Source: Hsuehochloa calcarea (Eukaryota; Streptophyta; Magnoliopsida; Poales; Poaceae). Taken from it: a DNA stretch of 64,000 bases. This document shows positions 47,406 to 59,720 of the stretch, piece by piece. Location: contig CM070596.1 in NCBI GenBank assembly GCA_036346395.1, positions 6,493,913-6,557,912 on the forward strand, in the 5' to 3' direction. A program made the position numbers and the translations under genes. Below the pieces are notes generated by a model. It saw only the letters and a list, made by a program, of their open reading frames with translations. It did not search any database and was not told the origin of the DNA. The stretch's first letter is position 1; every line of letters starts with the position of its first letter.

Positions 47406-50184
47406 CACTACAACAGAGAAAGCTATATTGGACGTCTCATCACGGATGGTTCTCTAGAATCCGTTAGTGTTGTAATTATCGCATACGGTTTTACAAGCGT
47501 GACCGTCTATGTTATTAACGATGGCTAGAACCTTCTGTGATACATAATTATCACATACAGTTTTTAATAAGAACCGTCTATGATACTTCACACACAGTTC
47601 TTGTTAAGAACTGTCTGTGATAATTGCAGACGTCACAGATGGTTTTTAATTCGAATCGTCTGTGATAATTGCAGACGCCATAGATGGTTTTTAATATGAA
47701 CCGTCTGTGATAATTCACAGATGGTTCTTAATAAGAACCGTTTGTGATACTTTTGTATCACAGACGGTTTGTGGTTGGAAGTGTCTGTGATATGTACTCT
47801 ATCATTAAATACTCAGCCCATCCCAACAGATCTGTCTACAGTGAGCTAGGGTTTGTGCCCTTACTCCTCACTCTCCCGTCCCGCTCCCCAGCGCCCTTAC
47901 TCCTCACTTGCCCGTCCCCCTCCCCACCCGAGCGCCCCCCGACTTCAATGCCGCCGACCCCCGTCCTCCACATCGATCTTTGGGTATACTTGTATTTGCA
48001 GTTGTCCTTAAGGAAGAGAAAATAGCAGAGGCTCTCTCCCATATTACATACTATATTTTCCTTAGCTATCAGAACTCATTCAACAATTATATGAAAAAGA
48101 TTGATAATATTTTAATGCAAGTTGGATTTTTAGCTTCAACTATCATCTCCTGGTACACCTAAAGAAAACATGTCTTGGTGTTTGTCATCTTTTGTGTCGT
48201 TTTCACATGAGTAATAGTGTGAGTGGTCCCGGAATGCCAGATTTGAGTTTTCTTTTTTTTTTGGAGACGGGTAATGAGCAGATTTAGTCAAGTGAGTTCT
48301 TTTTAATGAGAGACAAGCGAGATTATAAATACAATTTTGAGATGGGTGGTAGGAGGCTGAGAAAAAGGTCACCTTTGAACCCAGTTTTTCTCTGTGGCAT
48401 AGCTCACACTTGTGGTGTAAAAGTAAAACCCTTGATCTGCACAAACCCTTCATAGCACTTACAAAATTGATATGTCACAAACCTTAAAAGTTTGGGCCAA
48501 GGGATAGTGTTAACTATTTAATTGTGGGAGCTTGGGGCCAAGGTCTTCGACAACTTGTTCAATCTCTTCAACCTCGGCGCCCTCGACACCTCACTTTTAA
48601 TATGCTGGATATTGTAAGTGTGTAAAATTATGGTCTACATTTATGTAATACCGATAAATACCATAACTCCTTGCTTATATATAGACACGTGATCCTAGAA
48701 GCCAAACGAAGAAAAGAACATGTCGGTTTTCTCGACCCACACGTGATCTCCGAGCAATGCATCAACCACAATGCATCTTACATCGAGGATTACGTAATAA
48801 TGAGACTGCATGCTCACAATGACAAGGAGTACATACTTCTACCCTACAACCAGGGGTAATTGCTTCACTCATTGATTTGTACTTTATATGCAACACGAAC
48901 TTAGTTTTAAGGACTATGGCGGCATACATGTGTAGGTGGCACTAGATTCTAATTGTCATTGTACCAAAGTGGAACAATGTAATATACCTTGATTCCCTAA
49001 TCAAGAGCCGGCATGACTTCACACTTGTGCAAGAATTAATCGACATGTAAACTCATTTCATCTATAAATAACTCTATGTACCCTTCATTTGCAATGACTG
49101 AGGCTAACATTTTTTAATCATATAGGTCGTTCGCTGCGTACATTGCCAAAAGAGGGAGACATGTGGAAGGGAACACCACACCGCGACATGTGACACAATT
49201 TTCGATGCCCGCTAGTACATAATAATCATATATCACACTTCATAATGATACCTCTCAAGCTGAACAAACCTATGTATGTAATTCTATTTTTGCAATGCCA
49301 CCAACAGCTACAAGGCAACATATGTGAATTGAAATAATGGGTGGTAGGCCCAAGGATCCAGAGGTTTGTCAATCTCACAATAGTTATTTCCTACTTATCA
49401 ATTAATATATATAAGTTCTTACAACTTTACTCTTCCTAGCGACAGGGCATCAACATCCGTTTAAGTACAGTCCAAATGAATGAACTCTCTGAAATTTGAG
49501 GACGGCTCCGTCACCTTCTTAATGACGAAGGTCATTGACACAAAAGGAGAGTTTCACCTGGCCGAGACTAAATAAAATTTTTAGTGACAAACAAGTTTTC
49601 TTACTGTATCTGTAAATATGTTGTAAAAAACATCATGACAATTCATCTATAATCAATCTATAAATTTGTTTATATGTGACATATATGTGTATCTGTAATC
49701 GATATATGTGTATATGTGGTATATCTATGTATTTGTGTGTTTGCTTGTATCTGTTATCTACATATTGTTATTAGAGGGCTTGGCTAGCATTTTTTATGCT
49801 AGCTAAAAAATAGAAAAATTTATATATATAGAGCGAACTATCATAGACGGTTTTATGGTATAAACCATCTATGAACACCTACTATCATAGACAATTATGT
49901 GTGCCAATCTTTTGTGATATGTAGCCTATCACAGATGGTTGCTAAACACAACCGTGTGTGATGGCCGATATATCACAAATGGTTTTGTGGTCGAAGCCGC
50001 CTGTGATAGTTGGCGTTTACAGACGGTTATTTATACGAACCGTCTGTGTTGTGACTTATCACAAATAGCTAAAAAACCATCTGTGATCATCGCTTTTTAT
50101 CACATACGTAATAAATCAGACGATTCACAAACCGTCTGTGATGAGGGTTTAGAACCGTCTGTGATGACCCTCTGTGTGGTAGTG
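47406..50184 (+). mobile_element. Complete short CACTA element, 2.78 kb, TSD TAG
   Basis: It begins CACTACAACAGAGAAAGC and ends CTCTGTGTGGTAGTG, with the 3-bp duplication TAG at 47403-47405 and 50185-50187. Subterminal hairpins of the ACAGACGG type lie at 47440-47800 and 49840-50180. A TATA-like leader is near 47800 and a GGCTAGC border block near 49790. Inside there is only a broken C48 protease gene and no TNP2, so it is non-autonomous. It is inserted in the LTR of a gypsy element. Confidence 0.95.
48655..49575 (+). pseudogene. C48 (Ulp1-like) protease remnant of the CACTA element
   Basis: Exon-like pieces read HVGFLDPHVISEQCINHNAS and HNDKEYILLPYNQG (48671-48859). After an intron with a GTAATT donor and TGTAG acceptor comes WH, a stop, then ILIVIVPKWNNVIYLDSL (about 48937-49050). 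Then AKRGRHVEGNTTPRHV (near 49150) and a C-terminal stretch near 49550. The catalytic His is kept here (unlike in the copy at 740-3721), but a TAG stop follows it directly, and no catalytic Cys motif is visible. It is the same family as the left-edge element. Confidence 0.75.
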
Positions 50185-50394
50185 TAGGAGGGACTTCCCT
50201 TGATGGAAAAAAATTAAACACAAATAAATATTATCATTCACTCTTTAGAACTATTGCCCGCACTCTAAGGCCCTCGAGATCCCTACCCCCTTTGCAGCAG
50301 GTTAGAACCCCGAGGCCTTCCTCCTTTTACTGTTTAGTATGTAACGATAATAGTTGGTGTCGACCATGGGGAGCAACAGAGAAGCAACATCACG

Positions 50395-51475
50395 ATGACA
50401 CACAAAAGGAAGAATGCACCTAAGGTCTTAGTCACCAAAGCAACTACCGCAGGCACGACACCCAAGATCCCTCAGGCAAAGCGAAGCAAGACTCCCGCAA
50501 CTGCTGAGGTAGCCATGGCAACGGCGGCCCTTGAAGCAAACTCCACTCACGGGGAGATCATCGGGGATGATGCACAGGGAGCACGAACTGAGGCATCGCT
50601 ACCCAAAGGACAACATGCGGGACACACTCTACCCGAAAACTCAAGTGTGAGCAAGGAAGCCTACGAGGCAATGCAAAAAGAGCTGACAGACCTTCGCGAG
50701 AGCTGCAAAACCTGTGTTAGCACAACCCCCAAGCATCCCTCGCTGCACCACCTCCAACAACGACATCCCTAATCACGTCGCTGCCGACGGTGGTGCCCCT
50801 TATCCCGCTACCCCCGATAGCGGCATCCCCAATCGTGTCTCCAATGGCAGTAATGTCCCTCGCGACGAGACTAGGACAAGTCTTCAGAGGAGACCTGAGT
50901 TACCTACTAATCGCGGGCCTCGAAGTGGTACGATGGCTCGAGGACTTCAAAATGCCCACCATCAAAAGCTATGGGCAGAGCGAGCCCATGGAATTCTTTT
51001 GGGTTTACGAGATAGCCATTGAGGTGGCTGGAGGAGACAATGCCACCAAAGCGAAGAGTATCGCCCTCACCCTCACAGGGGTGCAATTGACCTGGTTATT
51101 CATACTCCCCTTGCGATCCATATACGCATGGGAGCAGCTCCAGGACCAACTTCACAACAATTTCTAGGGAAACTACACGGAGCCAAAAGACAAGGGACAT
51201 CTATTTGCTGTAAGGCGGAGGCCAAATGAGTCCCTACAAATCTTCTTTAAGAGGTTCGCGGAGGTCAAGTGCCAGCTAAAGGGCGTCACCGACAGCATCA
51301 TCATCAATGCCGATAGGTGCGGACTCAGAGCAGGCTCCATGGCAGAGAGGATGGCCCGAAAACCCATCCACACAATGGATAAATTGTTTGACAAGATGGA
51401 GGAATACATGTGCATAGAAGAAGACGGTGGCGAGACACGTCGACAAGACCTATCAAGCTCGAAACCCCGATATGG
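50395..51475 (+). pseudogene. Gypsy (Tat-like) Gag, broken
   Basis: It starts MTHKRKNAPKVLVTKATTAG after the leader. A frameshift near 50770 leads into a capsid-like domain with MPTIKSYGQSEPMEFFWVYE and TLTGVQLTWLF, then after a stop at 51165 RRPNESLQIFFKRFAEVKCQ and MARKPIHTMDKLFDKMEEYM. These fit the Retrotrans_gag domain. The protein ends where an internal deletion joins it to RNase H sequence. Confidence 0.75.
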
Positions 51476-52160
51476 CCAGGTACCTCGCGGCGGTACGAGC
51501 CATGGAAAAGAACTTCTTAGGCATCACGGTCCAAACTAAACCACGAGCCGACAACAAAGCAGCAAATGAACTGGCAAAAATAGCTAGCTCTGTGCAGGGC
51601 CCCTCGCCTAATGTATTCTACGAAGTACTAAAGACGCTAGGGGCTGCCCTCGAGGTCCTAGCCATCAGCACAACCGAGACAGCTAACTGGCATGACCTCA
51701 TCTTCAACTACCTCACCAAAGACCTCACATAAGCAAAGTGACTGAAGCAGCTAGCCCAAAACTACGCAATCATCGAAGGCCTCCTCTATAAAAGAGACGT
51801 ATGTGCCCCACTCCTAAGATGCATGTCCAAACAGGAAGGGAAAGACCTCCTATATGAATACACCAAGGGCTCTGTGGAGCACACCAAGACCCAAGAGGCA
51901 TGATGGCGAAGGCCTTCCAGCATGGCCCTTTTTGGCCTACTGCCCTTCGAGACGCCCAAGACCTCGTAAAATCATGCCAGGGGATGCCAATGGATGTGGC
52001 ACAACACCAAAGCCCCACCAATACAGTTACATCCAATACCGCCCGTATGGACCTTCGCAGGGTGGGGAATCAACATCATCAACCCACTACCCCGTGCCAA
52101 GGGTGACCTCTGCTTCACCATCATTGCCATCAAATACTTTGTAAGGTGGGTAGATGATGA
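51476..52160 (+). pseudogene. Gypsy RNase H/integrase remnant after a large internal deletion
   Basis: KTYQARNPDMARYLAAVRAM and RADNKAANELAKIAS are the C-terminal RNase H part of Tat-like elements. They are followed by an integrase zinc-finger region with NYAIIEGLLYKRDVCAPLLR and a core beginning WTFAGWGINIINPLPRAKG. Protease and reverse transcriptase are missing between Gag and this part. The frame breaks near 51890. The sequence ends at VRWVDDEP, where the next element begins. Confidence 0.75.
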
Positions 52161-52752
52161 ACCACAAAGGTCCTGATTTGACCCGATCTTTCGATGAGAT
52201 GATAAATTCAGTAGAAGTCGCTCAACTCTCACGATCCTAGTTACGAACTCGCAAGGCTTGAAACCACACAATCGTTGAACTGCTCGACAAGTCATTATCA
52301 ACTATGCACGAATACCCAGATAACCTGATCACGAAGATCAATTCATGTATACACCGAAGAAGCACGCAAGAACAAGGTAAAATGCAATCTAAAATTGCAA
52401 ATATAATTAAAATTATATTGATAAGTGGGGTTCCGAAGAACAATGTCGCTGTTGATCTCACCGAACAAGAGGACAAAGTATAAAGTAGCAAAGCTAAACT
52501 TCAATCAACAAGACCTGCCAAACTCAAAGGGTGGCGGTCACTATGTAAAGGAGGAAGAGAGGGGTGGCGGCTGTGGGTACTTCTCACGCATGAACAGTAC
52601 CATATAAATAGTGCAAAACCCTAGGTGTCCAGCCCCGAATTACAAGGCCCATAGCTCATTAGCATAGGTTGCACAACACTAAGTTCATTTACTCAAATAT
52701 TTCTAAGTGTTGGCCTAAACAACTTGATATATAGTCTTCATGCTAGATTCTG
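52161..52752 (-). other. Probable 3' end / LTR of the minus-strand gypsy element
   Basis: It lies directly downstream of the minus-strand polyprotein and contains a TATA-like ACCATATAAATAGTGC near 52603 (plus strand). I cannot fix LTR edges because the second LTR is absent from the window. The ORF fragments here have no domain. Confidence 0.35.
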
Positions 52753-54999
52753 CTAAGCCTCAGTATATAAATATTCATTCCTCGTATGATCTTCTCCAAG
52801 TTTGGTACTACCATCATCTCCATTTAGCTTGCCTCCCAATCCTTGATTCCTAAGTAAAATAATATCACGTGCTTTAGGCAGCATCATAGAGTTCATAGAA
52901 TATGGATGTACTCTGAGAAACGAAGTCACCTGATAATTTAGTTGGCGAGTACGTGCTCTAGTAATTGGTCCTTGCACATCAGAAGCAGTAGGGATGGTTG
53001 CATCAGCGGAAGGGATGTCCTCATCATCCTTCCCTTCTTGAATTAGAGTCGTCCTCGACTCAAGGTCATCTTCTACTCCCAAGTATGGCTTCAAATCTGC
53101 AATGTTAAATGTGGGACTAACCCCAAAATCTGTCGGCAGATCAAGCTTATATGTATTATCATTAATCTTTTCTAACACTTTAAAAGGACCATCAACTCTA
53201 AGCATCAATTTTGACTTTCTCAAGTCAGGAAACGTATCTTTGCGCAAATGCAATCAAACAAGATCTCGAGATTCGAATGTTATTTCTTTTCTACCCTGGC
53301 TACCCATAAGTTTATATTGTGCGTTCATTCGCTCTATATTCTCTTTAGTTGTCTCATGCATCTTCAAAATCAATTCGGCACGTTGTGTAGCATCAATGTT
53401 TACCTTTTCTACAGATGGTAGATGTAATAAATCAATAGGAGTGCGAGGAATAAATCCATAAACTACCTGAAAAGGGCACATCTTTGTGGTTGAATTATGC
53501 GAACAGTTGTAAGCAAACTCCACATAAGGTAAGCATTCTTCCCACATCTTATTCAAAACAGCCCTCAACATAGTGGACAATATCCGGTTGATAACTTCAG
53601 TTTGTCCATCTGTTTGGGGATGACATGTAGTAAAAAAAACATCAACTTTGTCCCCAATTTAGCCTATAGTGTCATCCAAAAGTGACTAAAAAACTTAGTA
53701 TGATGATCAGACACAATTGTATTGAGCACTCCATGTAGTCGACCAATTTCTCTGAAAAATAATTCAGCAATATTTGTAACATCATCGCTCTTATGACAAG
53801 GTATGAAATGCGCCATCTTCAAAAATCTATCTACAACAACACAAGTACTATCGCTCCCCCTCTTTGTTCTAGGCAGTCCTAAAACAAAATTCATAGAAAT
53901 ATCTTCCCAATATACGCTAGGAACAGGAAGAAGAATATATAAACCATGTGGCTTAAGACGTGACTTAACTTTGTGGCATGTAGTGCAGCGAGACACATAG
54001 CGTTCAACGTCGCGCCTCAACTTAGGCTAATAGAAGTGATCGGTCAAAACATCCTAATTCTTTGGACCATAAATAATGTTACCATGTCTCTAATGCCCGA
54101 ACTAAAGCATATAATTCCTTATGATAAGTAGAATAATACAGACTAGGCCCACTTAATTTCTCACTAAAATACGCAACAGGTTTACCATCTTGAATAAACA
54201 CACCTCCAAGTCCAATTCCACTAGCATCACATTCAAGCTCAAAAGTCTTACCAAAATTTGAAAGTTGGAGAAGTGGTGCATGTGTAAACTTATCTTTCCA
54301 AATTTGACATGATTGTTCTTGTTTAGTACCCCAGATAAAAGGAACACCTTTCTTCGTAAGCTCATTCATCGGTGCGACAATGGTGCTGAAATCTTTGACA
54401 AAGCGTCGATAAAATCCAGCAATTCCGATAAAACTCCGCACTTGTGTGACCATGTTAGGAGTCGGCCAACTTTGTATAGCTTCGATCTTGGCTTGATCAA
54501 CCTCAATACCCTGTGGAGTAATAACATAGCCAAGAAACGATACTCGATCGGTGCAAAAGGCGCACTTCACAAGGTTACCAAACAAACGTGCATCATGTAG
54601 AGCATTAAAAACAGCACGCAAGTGTTCAAGATGTTTCTCTAATGTTTTGCTATATATCAATATATCATCAAAATATACCACCACAAATTGTCCTATGAAA
54701 GCACGCAAAACTTCATTCATTAATCTCTTGAAAGTACTAGGTGCATTAGTTTACCCAAAAGGCATCACCAACCACTCATATAATCACAAATTAGTTTTGA
54801 ATGTTGTTTTTCATTCATCGCCTAACTGCATGCAAATTTGTTGATACCCAATACACAAGTCAATTTTAGAAAACACAGTAGAGCCACTTAATTCATCAAG
54901 TAAATTATCTAGCCTAGGACTAGGATGATGATATCAAATAGTAATATTATTGATAGCTCTACAGTCAACACACATACGCCATAATCCATCTTTTATAAA
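52753..54999 (-). pseudogene. Ty3-gypsy polyprotein (RT, RNase H, integrase), truncated
   Basis: Read right to left: reverse transcriptase begins abruptly at about 54999 (GLWRMCVDCRAINNITI) and continues with the active-site motif YFDDILIYSKTLEKHLEHL. RNase H at about 54350-54079 contains FELECDASGIGLGG and VAYFSEKLSGPSLYYSTYHK. Integrase zinc-finger sequence (YVSRCTTCHKVKSRL) and core (EDISMNFVLGLPRTKRGSDS, CVVVDRFLKMAHF) follow at 54020-53250. The C-terminal part is 53253-52753 (VSPTFNIADLKPYLG). A deletion removes the end of RNase H and the start of integrase near 54050. Gag, protease and the 5' LTR are missing. It resembles a common rice gypsy family, possibly Reina-like. Confidence 0.85.
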
Positions 55000-55284
55000 C
55001 ACAACTGCGCACGCACAAGTAATGTAAAACCGGCTACGACTGGCCGAGTAGAAAAGGTGTGTCTCCCCTCCTTTGAATGTAAACACATCCCTTTTTATGC
55101 CCCCCATAAATTCCAAAAGGCAGCAAGGGAGGGAACACAAGACCGTTCGGTGTCCTAAACAAGCCACTGCGCATGGCCCCCATGCCCTGGTGCACACCTC
55201 AAACTGAATAAAACAACTCAGTGTTCTAACAAGTCACAGCGCATGGCCTCTACGCTTCATTGCACACCTCAAAACGAATAAGAT
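55000..55284. repeat. Unassigned junction with a 71-bp tandem duplication
   Basis: Unit 1 at 55150-55220 and unit 2 at 55221-55284 share GCGCATGGCC and TGCACACCTCAAA. The sequence upstream (55000-55150) is not related to the polyprotein it abuts. The block ends exactly at the start of the next CACTA element. Confidence 0.6.
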
Positions 55285-55622
55285 CACTATTACAAAATAG
55301 GTTATACTGGACGCCTCATCATAGACGGTTCCTTTGGAACCGTCAACCGTCTATGTTGTACTTATCACAGACGATTCCTTTGGAACCGCTTGATACGTAA
55401 TTATCACAAACGCTATGTAAATATAACCGTCTGTGATAATTCATAGATGGTTTTAACAATAACTATCTGTGATATATGACAGATAGTTATTGTTAAAACC
55501 ATCTATGAATTATCACAGACGGTTCTCAACAATAACCATCTGTGATAGTGCAAACGTCACAGACGGTTATTAATAAGAACCATCTGTGATATGCAGGCAT
55601 TAAATACCCGACCGTCCCATAC
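55285..55622. repeat. CACTA terminal repeat and subterminal array
   Basis: The terminus is followed by inverted pairs of ACAGACGG/CCGTCTGT spaced every 30-60 bp. A TATA-like ATTAAATACCCGACCGTCCC leader start at about 55590 matches the leader at 20485 and 47800. Confidence 0.85.
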
Positions 55623-55627
55623 AGACC

Positions 55628-57549
55628 TGAAGGACCGCAAAGGCGACTAGGGGGGTGAATAGGCGCTTTCTCGATTTTTCGCCTTAATCAAATTCAACAC
55701 GCACTTTTCTCCTTTAGCTATGAAAGCTAAGAAGATCAGTGAATGCACAGAGGAAGCCTTGTGCTGAATCCGATTACCCCCTTAACCACAAGACCCAAAC
55801 AAAGGGAAATGAACTCAGGAGATCGGTCTGAGTACTGGCGGTCAAACCGGAGGTTGACTGGCGGTCGGCCGGCGGTTGACGAGCAGTCGGACCGGCGGCT
55901 GACTGGCGGTCGGACCATTGGGAATCGGTTTGACCGGCAGCTATCGGGCGATCTGAAAAGTGGGCGGTCGGACCGCCGTTCCTAAATCGGTCGGACCGAT
56001 TTAGTCCAGTACAAAAACACAATGCCCAAATCCAAAATGAAATTTGGTCCAACTTTTGATTCAACCAATAAAACTTGACTAAATTTGGAGCACACCTCCC
56101 GGAGGATATCTGAGACCTATTTCTAGCGACGATCGTTCAGATCCACTTCAAATAAACGATCTCTTTAGGTTTTACCAAAGAAGTGCTCAAACCCTAGAAA
56201 TATGACAAACTTGATCCACAACTTGCTTGTGAGGGATTGAAGATCTAGATGGTTCTAGGAGTATTCCCACACATCAAAGCAAGGTAAATGAGGTCAAGAG
56301 ACCAACCAAAAACAACCGGATCAAGGAAGCACCATAATCATCAAAAGAGAGAAGAAAGCAAATGAGACTTCACCAAAGAACAAGCATTCATGAATTGATT
56401 TATTCAAAGTGATGCTTGTCAAAGCCACTCCAACAAGGAGGACAAGAGCTCAATCAAAGAGCACACATACAAATCTCTCCAAACCCTAGCCTCTCCTCTC
56501 CTCTTCTCTCCAAACCCTAGAAAAAGACTTGGAGTGTCCAAATGAATGCTTGGAGGGTTTTCCATCTCCCCCTTTCTATTTATAGGAGAGGCCTAGGGTT
56601 TCACTTGTGGGCTCCCATGAAGGCCCACACACACATGGGACCCACTCACACATATCTATTGAAGCAATCGCCTGCTTCGTCACGTGTAGGTTGATCAGCG
56701 GCTCTCATCATGTCGGCAAGTCTCTCCCGTCCGAATCCCATCGGAACCTCTCAGGGACTTGCACCGACTTCCGCACCGTCTGATCCAACCAGCTGCAATG
56801 AACTGCCCGTTCGATCCATCTTGCCCATTCTGCACCATGCTTGAGTCACACGACCTCACCCGGCATCCATGATCGTTCTGGACCTCAGCTCTCCAAACGT
56901 AGTCCCGATCCACCTCACCGTTGACGTCATTGACCTGCAAGCCACCTGCACAACAATAGACAAACAAATCGTCTCCGGAAACAAGTTCTTCACAACTTGA
57001 CCCACGTCAGTTCAACAATGCAATATGCAACAATAAAGCATTGAAATTCATACATTAACCACATTCAAATCACAACAATGCCAAAAAGGCTAACCTCCAA
57101 GTGATTGGCGGTCTGACCGCCCCACACAGCTGGTCCGACCGATTTCAGGCCGGTCGGACCGATTCCACAACGGCGGTCGGACCGCCCGAAAAGACTTAGC
57201 CAAATTTTCATCTCGAAAATCCGAAACCTTCTGGAATTTTCAAATGAATACAACTTTTGACTGGGAGCTCCAAAAATTATGTGACCACATCCAGAAGACT
57301 CCCCTCACTTGCCTACACAACCTATTTTTGGCCTAGCCTCAAACTCCATCAACACCTTTGGGCGGTCGGACCGGCAAGCATTGCCGGTCGGACCGCTCAA
57401 TGGCTTGCCGGACCGGCGACTGCGGTCGACCGCCAATGACTGACAAAGACTGGAGCAAACCCGAAAACGTGAGATTTTGCAAACCAATAAAGCCATTGCT
57501 AATTGACTCATCATCCTAAGATCATGCACATATCCTCACGATATCCACA
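55628..57549 (-). mobile_element. Solo LTR, SIRE-like copia type, 1.92 kb
   Basis: It runs from TGAAGGACCGCAAAGGCG to GATATCCACA, with the target duplication AGACC at 55623-55627 and 57550-57554, in the CACTA leader. A TATA box (minus strand TATAAATA) is at 56577-56584. Palindrome clusters of CGGTCGGACCG type occur at 55835-55995, 57105-57190 and 57360-57435. It is the same family as the LTR at 41059-42837 in the opposite orientation. Confidence 0.92.
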
Positions 57550-57554
57550 AGACC

Positions 57555-57787
57555 CCCTGCCCCTAGCGCCTCCACCACCTTCTCGTTTGAGCCGCCACCC
57601 CTACTGCCTTCTCCCCATTACACCACCTTAGAGAGGAGAAGGAAGGGAATGAAGGAGGCAGGGAGGAGAAGGAAATGAGGAAACTAAAGAGAGGAGAAGG
57701 GAAGGAGGAAGGGAGGAGAATGAGAGGAGGACGGAAGGGAGGAGGACCTCGTGGGATATTTGAGATTTTCGTCGTGAGCTCCGAGGG
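57555..57787 (+). other. CACTA leader, pyrimidine-rich then purine-rich
   Basis: It continues the leader after the solo LTR: CCACCACCTTCTCG and CTTCTCCCC, then GAGGAGAAGG repeats, a strand-asymmetric run of about 120 bp. No protein is recognised. Confidence 0.4.
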
Positions 57788-57792
57788 TATCG

Positions 57793-59327
57793 ATCTGTAT
57801 ATTGGAAATATGCCCTAGAGGCAATCATAAAGATGATTATATTTCATTATGTTCATAACATTGGATAATATGTTATCTTGTTCCTAGAATAATATCAATA
57901 ATATTTATTATCAAGTATGTCACTTGATTGTGAAACTCTATATTTCTACTATGGTTATTCTTAAACGTTCCCTGGTCGAAAACATATGAGAACACATATG
58001 AATATACTAGTATATGTATTAGTTGATGACTATGTTTCACAGGTCATAGATATAGAGATATCAAACCAATAATATGAACACATGTTAGAGAACATGGTCT
58101 TGGAAAAGACCCACCTTGAGACACTGTTGAATTGTTATGATTCTATGTATCATTAGTTGGTCTCAAGCAATGATGGTGTATAATCCTTAGACCTGGGATC
58201 AGTATGGTTTTCTACATGTGTAATAGCACTCTTAGGGGTTGCCAAACGCTACTCGCAACTAGGTAGTTATAAAGGTAGCTTTCAGGTATGCTATGAAATA
58301 TGCAGAGGGATGTGACTGGTCGGATATGGGATTTGTCCCTCCTAACATAACAGGAGAGATGTCTTTGGGCCCCTCATTGTGGTCGGGTAAAGAAAGTGCA
58401 TGGCTATGCCACTAGTGGTCGAAGTGTCGACCACATGAAGTTATTCGACACTTGATCGATAAAGTATTGAACAGTCCATGGATGACACAATATCTCACCT
58501 GGAGTTCAACCAGATATCGTGAGGCAAAGAGAGAATACACGAGAAGGTCTTTCAGTTCGATTAGATACGGACTAGTCGTATGGAGATAGAAGCTGGTCGT
58601 AGGTTGGTCGAACATAGTCACTAAGTGGTCGAAACCTGGTCGTAAGGAGTTACGAATTGGTTGAGATCAAATATGAACTTGTTGTATAGAGATACGAGCT
58701 AGTCATTAGTGATATGGACATGGTCATATATCATATTACATTAAGGTTTGTCCGATATATTCTATGTGTATTTGGGAATCATTATGTGCTGCTAGGTACC
58801 GCTAACGACAAGTGGTTAGAAAAGAGTTTATGAGTCACAGCTGATTACACATGAAACTATAGGGTCACACACTTAAAGATCTAGGATTTGATTTGGATGG
58901 TGATCCGAATTCTTGCAGGCTACGAGTTCCTAATAGGTCTCAAGTACGAGACCCATCATGGATGCCTATATATATATAGAGGGGTGGTGGCATGGGTGAT
59001 CATGATCTTTTAAAGAACTTTCGAAACCCTAACAGTCACGCCTTCCTCATACCACGCTACCGGTGCTAGCACTCCAGCGCGTGGTATCCCTGCCCCGTAC
59101 GTGTGGATACGTTGGAGGTATTGTTGCGAAGCATTAGCACTAGGACGATCCGCAACTCGTGACGATCACAAGACTCAGAGAAGAAGACGCACGGCGAGTA
59201 CGACTACGACTGTATCAACTCGCTACATCGACTCTACATTTGCTACGAGTCAGCGCGTCTAGTGGTAATCTCATGATCTATTACTAATAGAGGTTCCTTG
59301 GTTATGCGGTAAATTTTTGTTTTGTGC
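57793..59327 (+). mobile_element. RIRE1/BARE-like copia LTR, solo or fragment
   Basis: The start TATTGGAAATATGCCCTAGA followed by GGCAATCATAAA is the hallmark of BARE-1/RIRE1-type LTRs, with a TATA box at about 58968-58980 (CCTATATATATATAGA). No internal sequence follows; the TNP2 gene resumes at about 59475. The terminal TG and CA are lost. The short repeat TATCG at 57788 and 59328 may be the target duplication, but this is weak. Confidence 0.7.
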
Positions 59328-59720
59328 TATCGTAGCTTGCCTGTAACCCTTCACTGTAACCCTTTATATTTGCCCGATGTTAATCGCTAATCAATTTTAG
59401 TATATTTGGTCAATATGAAGAGTACTTGCGGTTTATTAATCTAATTTAACACTAATTTGTTACGTGTGTAGGGTAGATGGACCTAAACTGAATGTACGGT
59501 GAGAACTGTGTGAGTGAATAGTACATTAATGACGTATTTTCTTTTAGAAGAGCCGCCGAGAAGGATATGTTGAAGAAGGAGATAAAATTTATGTATTGTC
59601 CATACATTAATTGCGGTAATCGGCAGATGTTTAACAACCAGCGCAGATCGAAGCGCATTTGATTGGAAGGGGATTCAAAAAGGGGTATACATGTTGGATT
59701 AGTCACGGTGAAGAGCATAT

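Larger units (their letters stand above)
47089..52160 (+). mobile_element. Truncated Tat-like Ty3-gypsy retrotransposon, split by a CACTA insertion
   Basis: An LTR-like segment (47089-47405 plus 50185-about 50350) starts TGTAGGGGTGG. A leader TTGGTGTCGACCATGGGGA, typical of this clade, follows, then gag and a fused RNase H/integrase remnant. There is no 3' LTR; homology stops near 52160 in the integrase core. The LTR edge is placed by eye. Confidence 0.65.
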
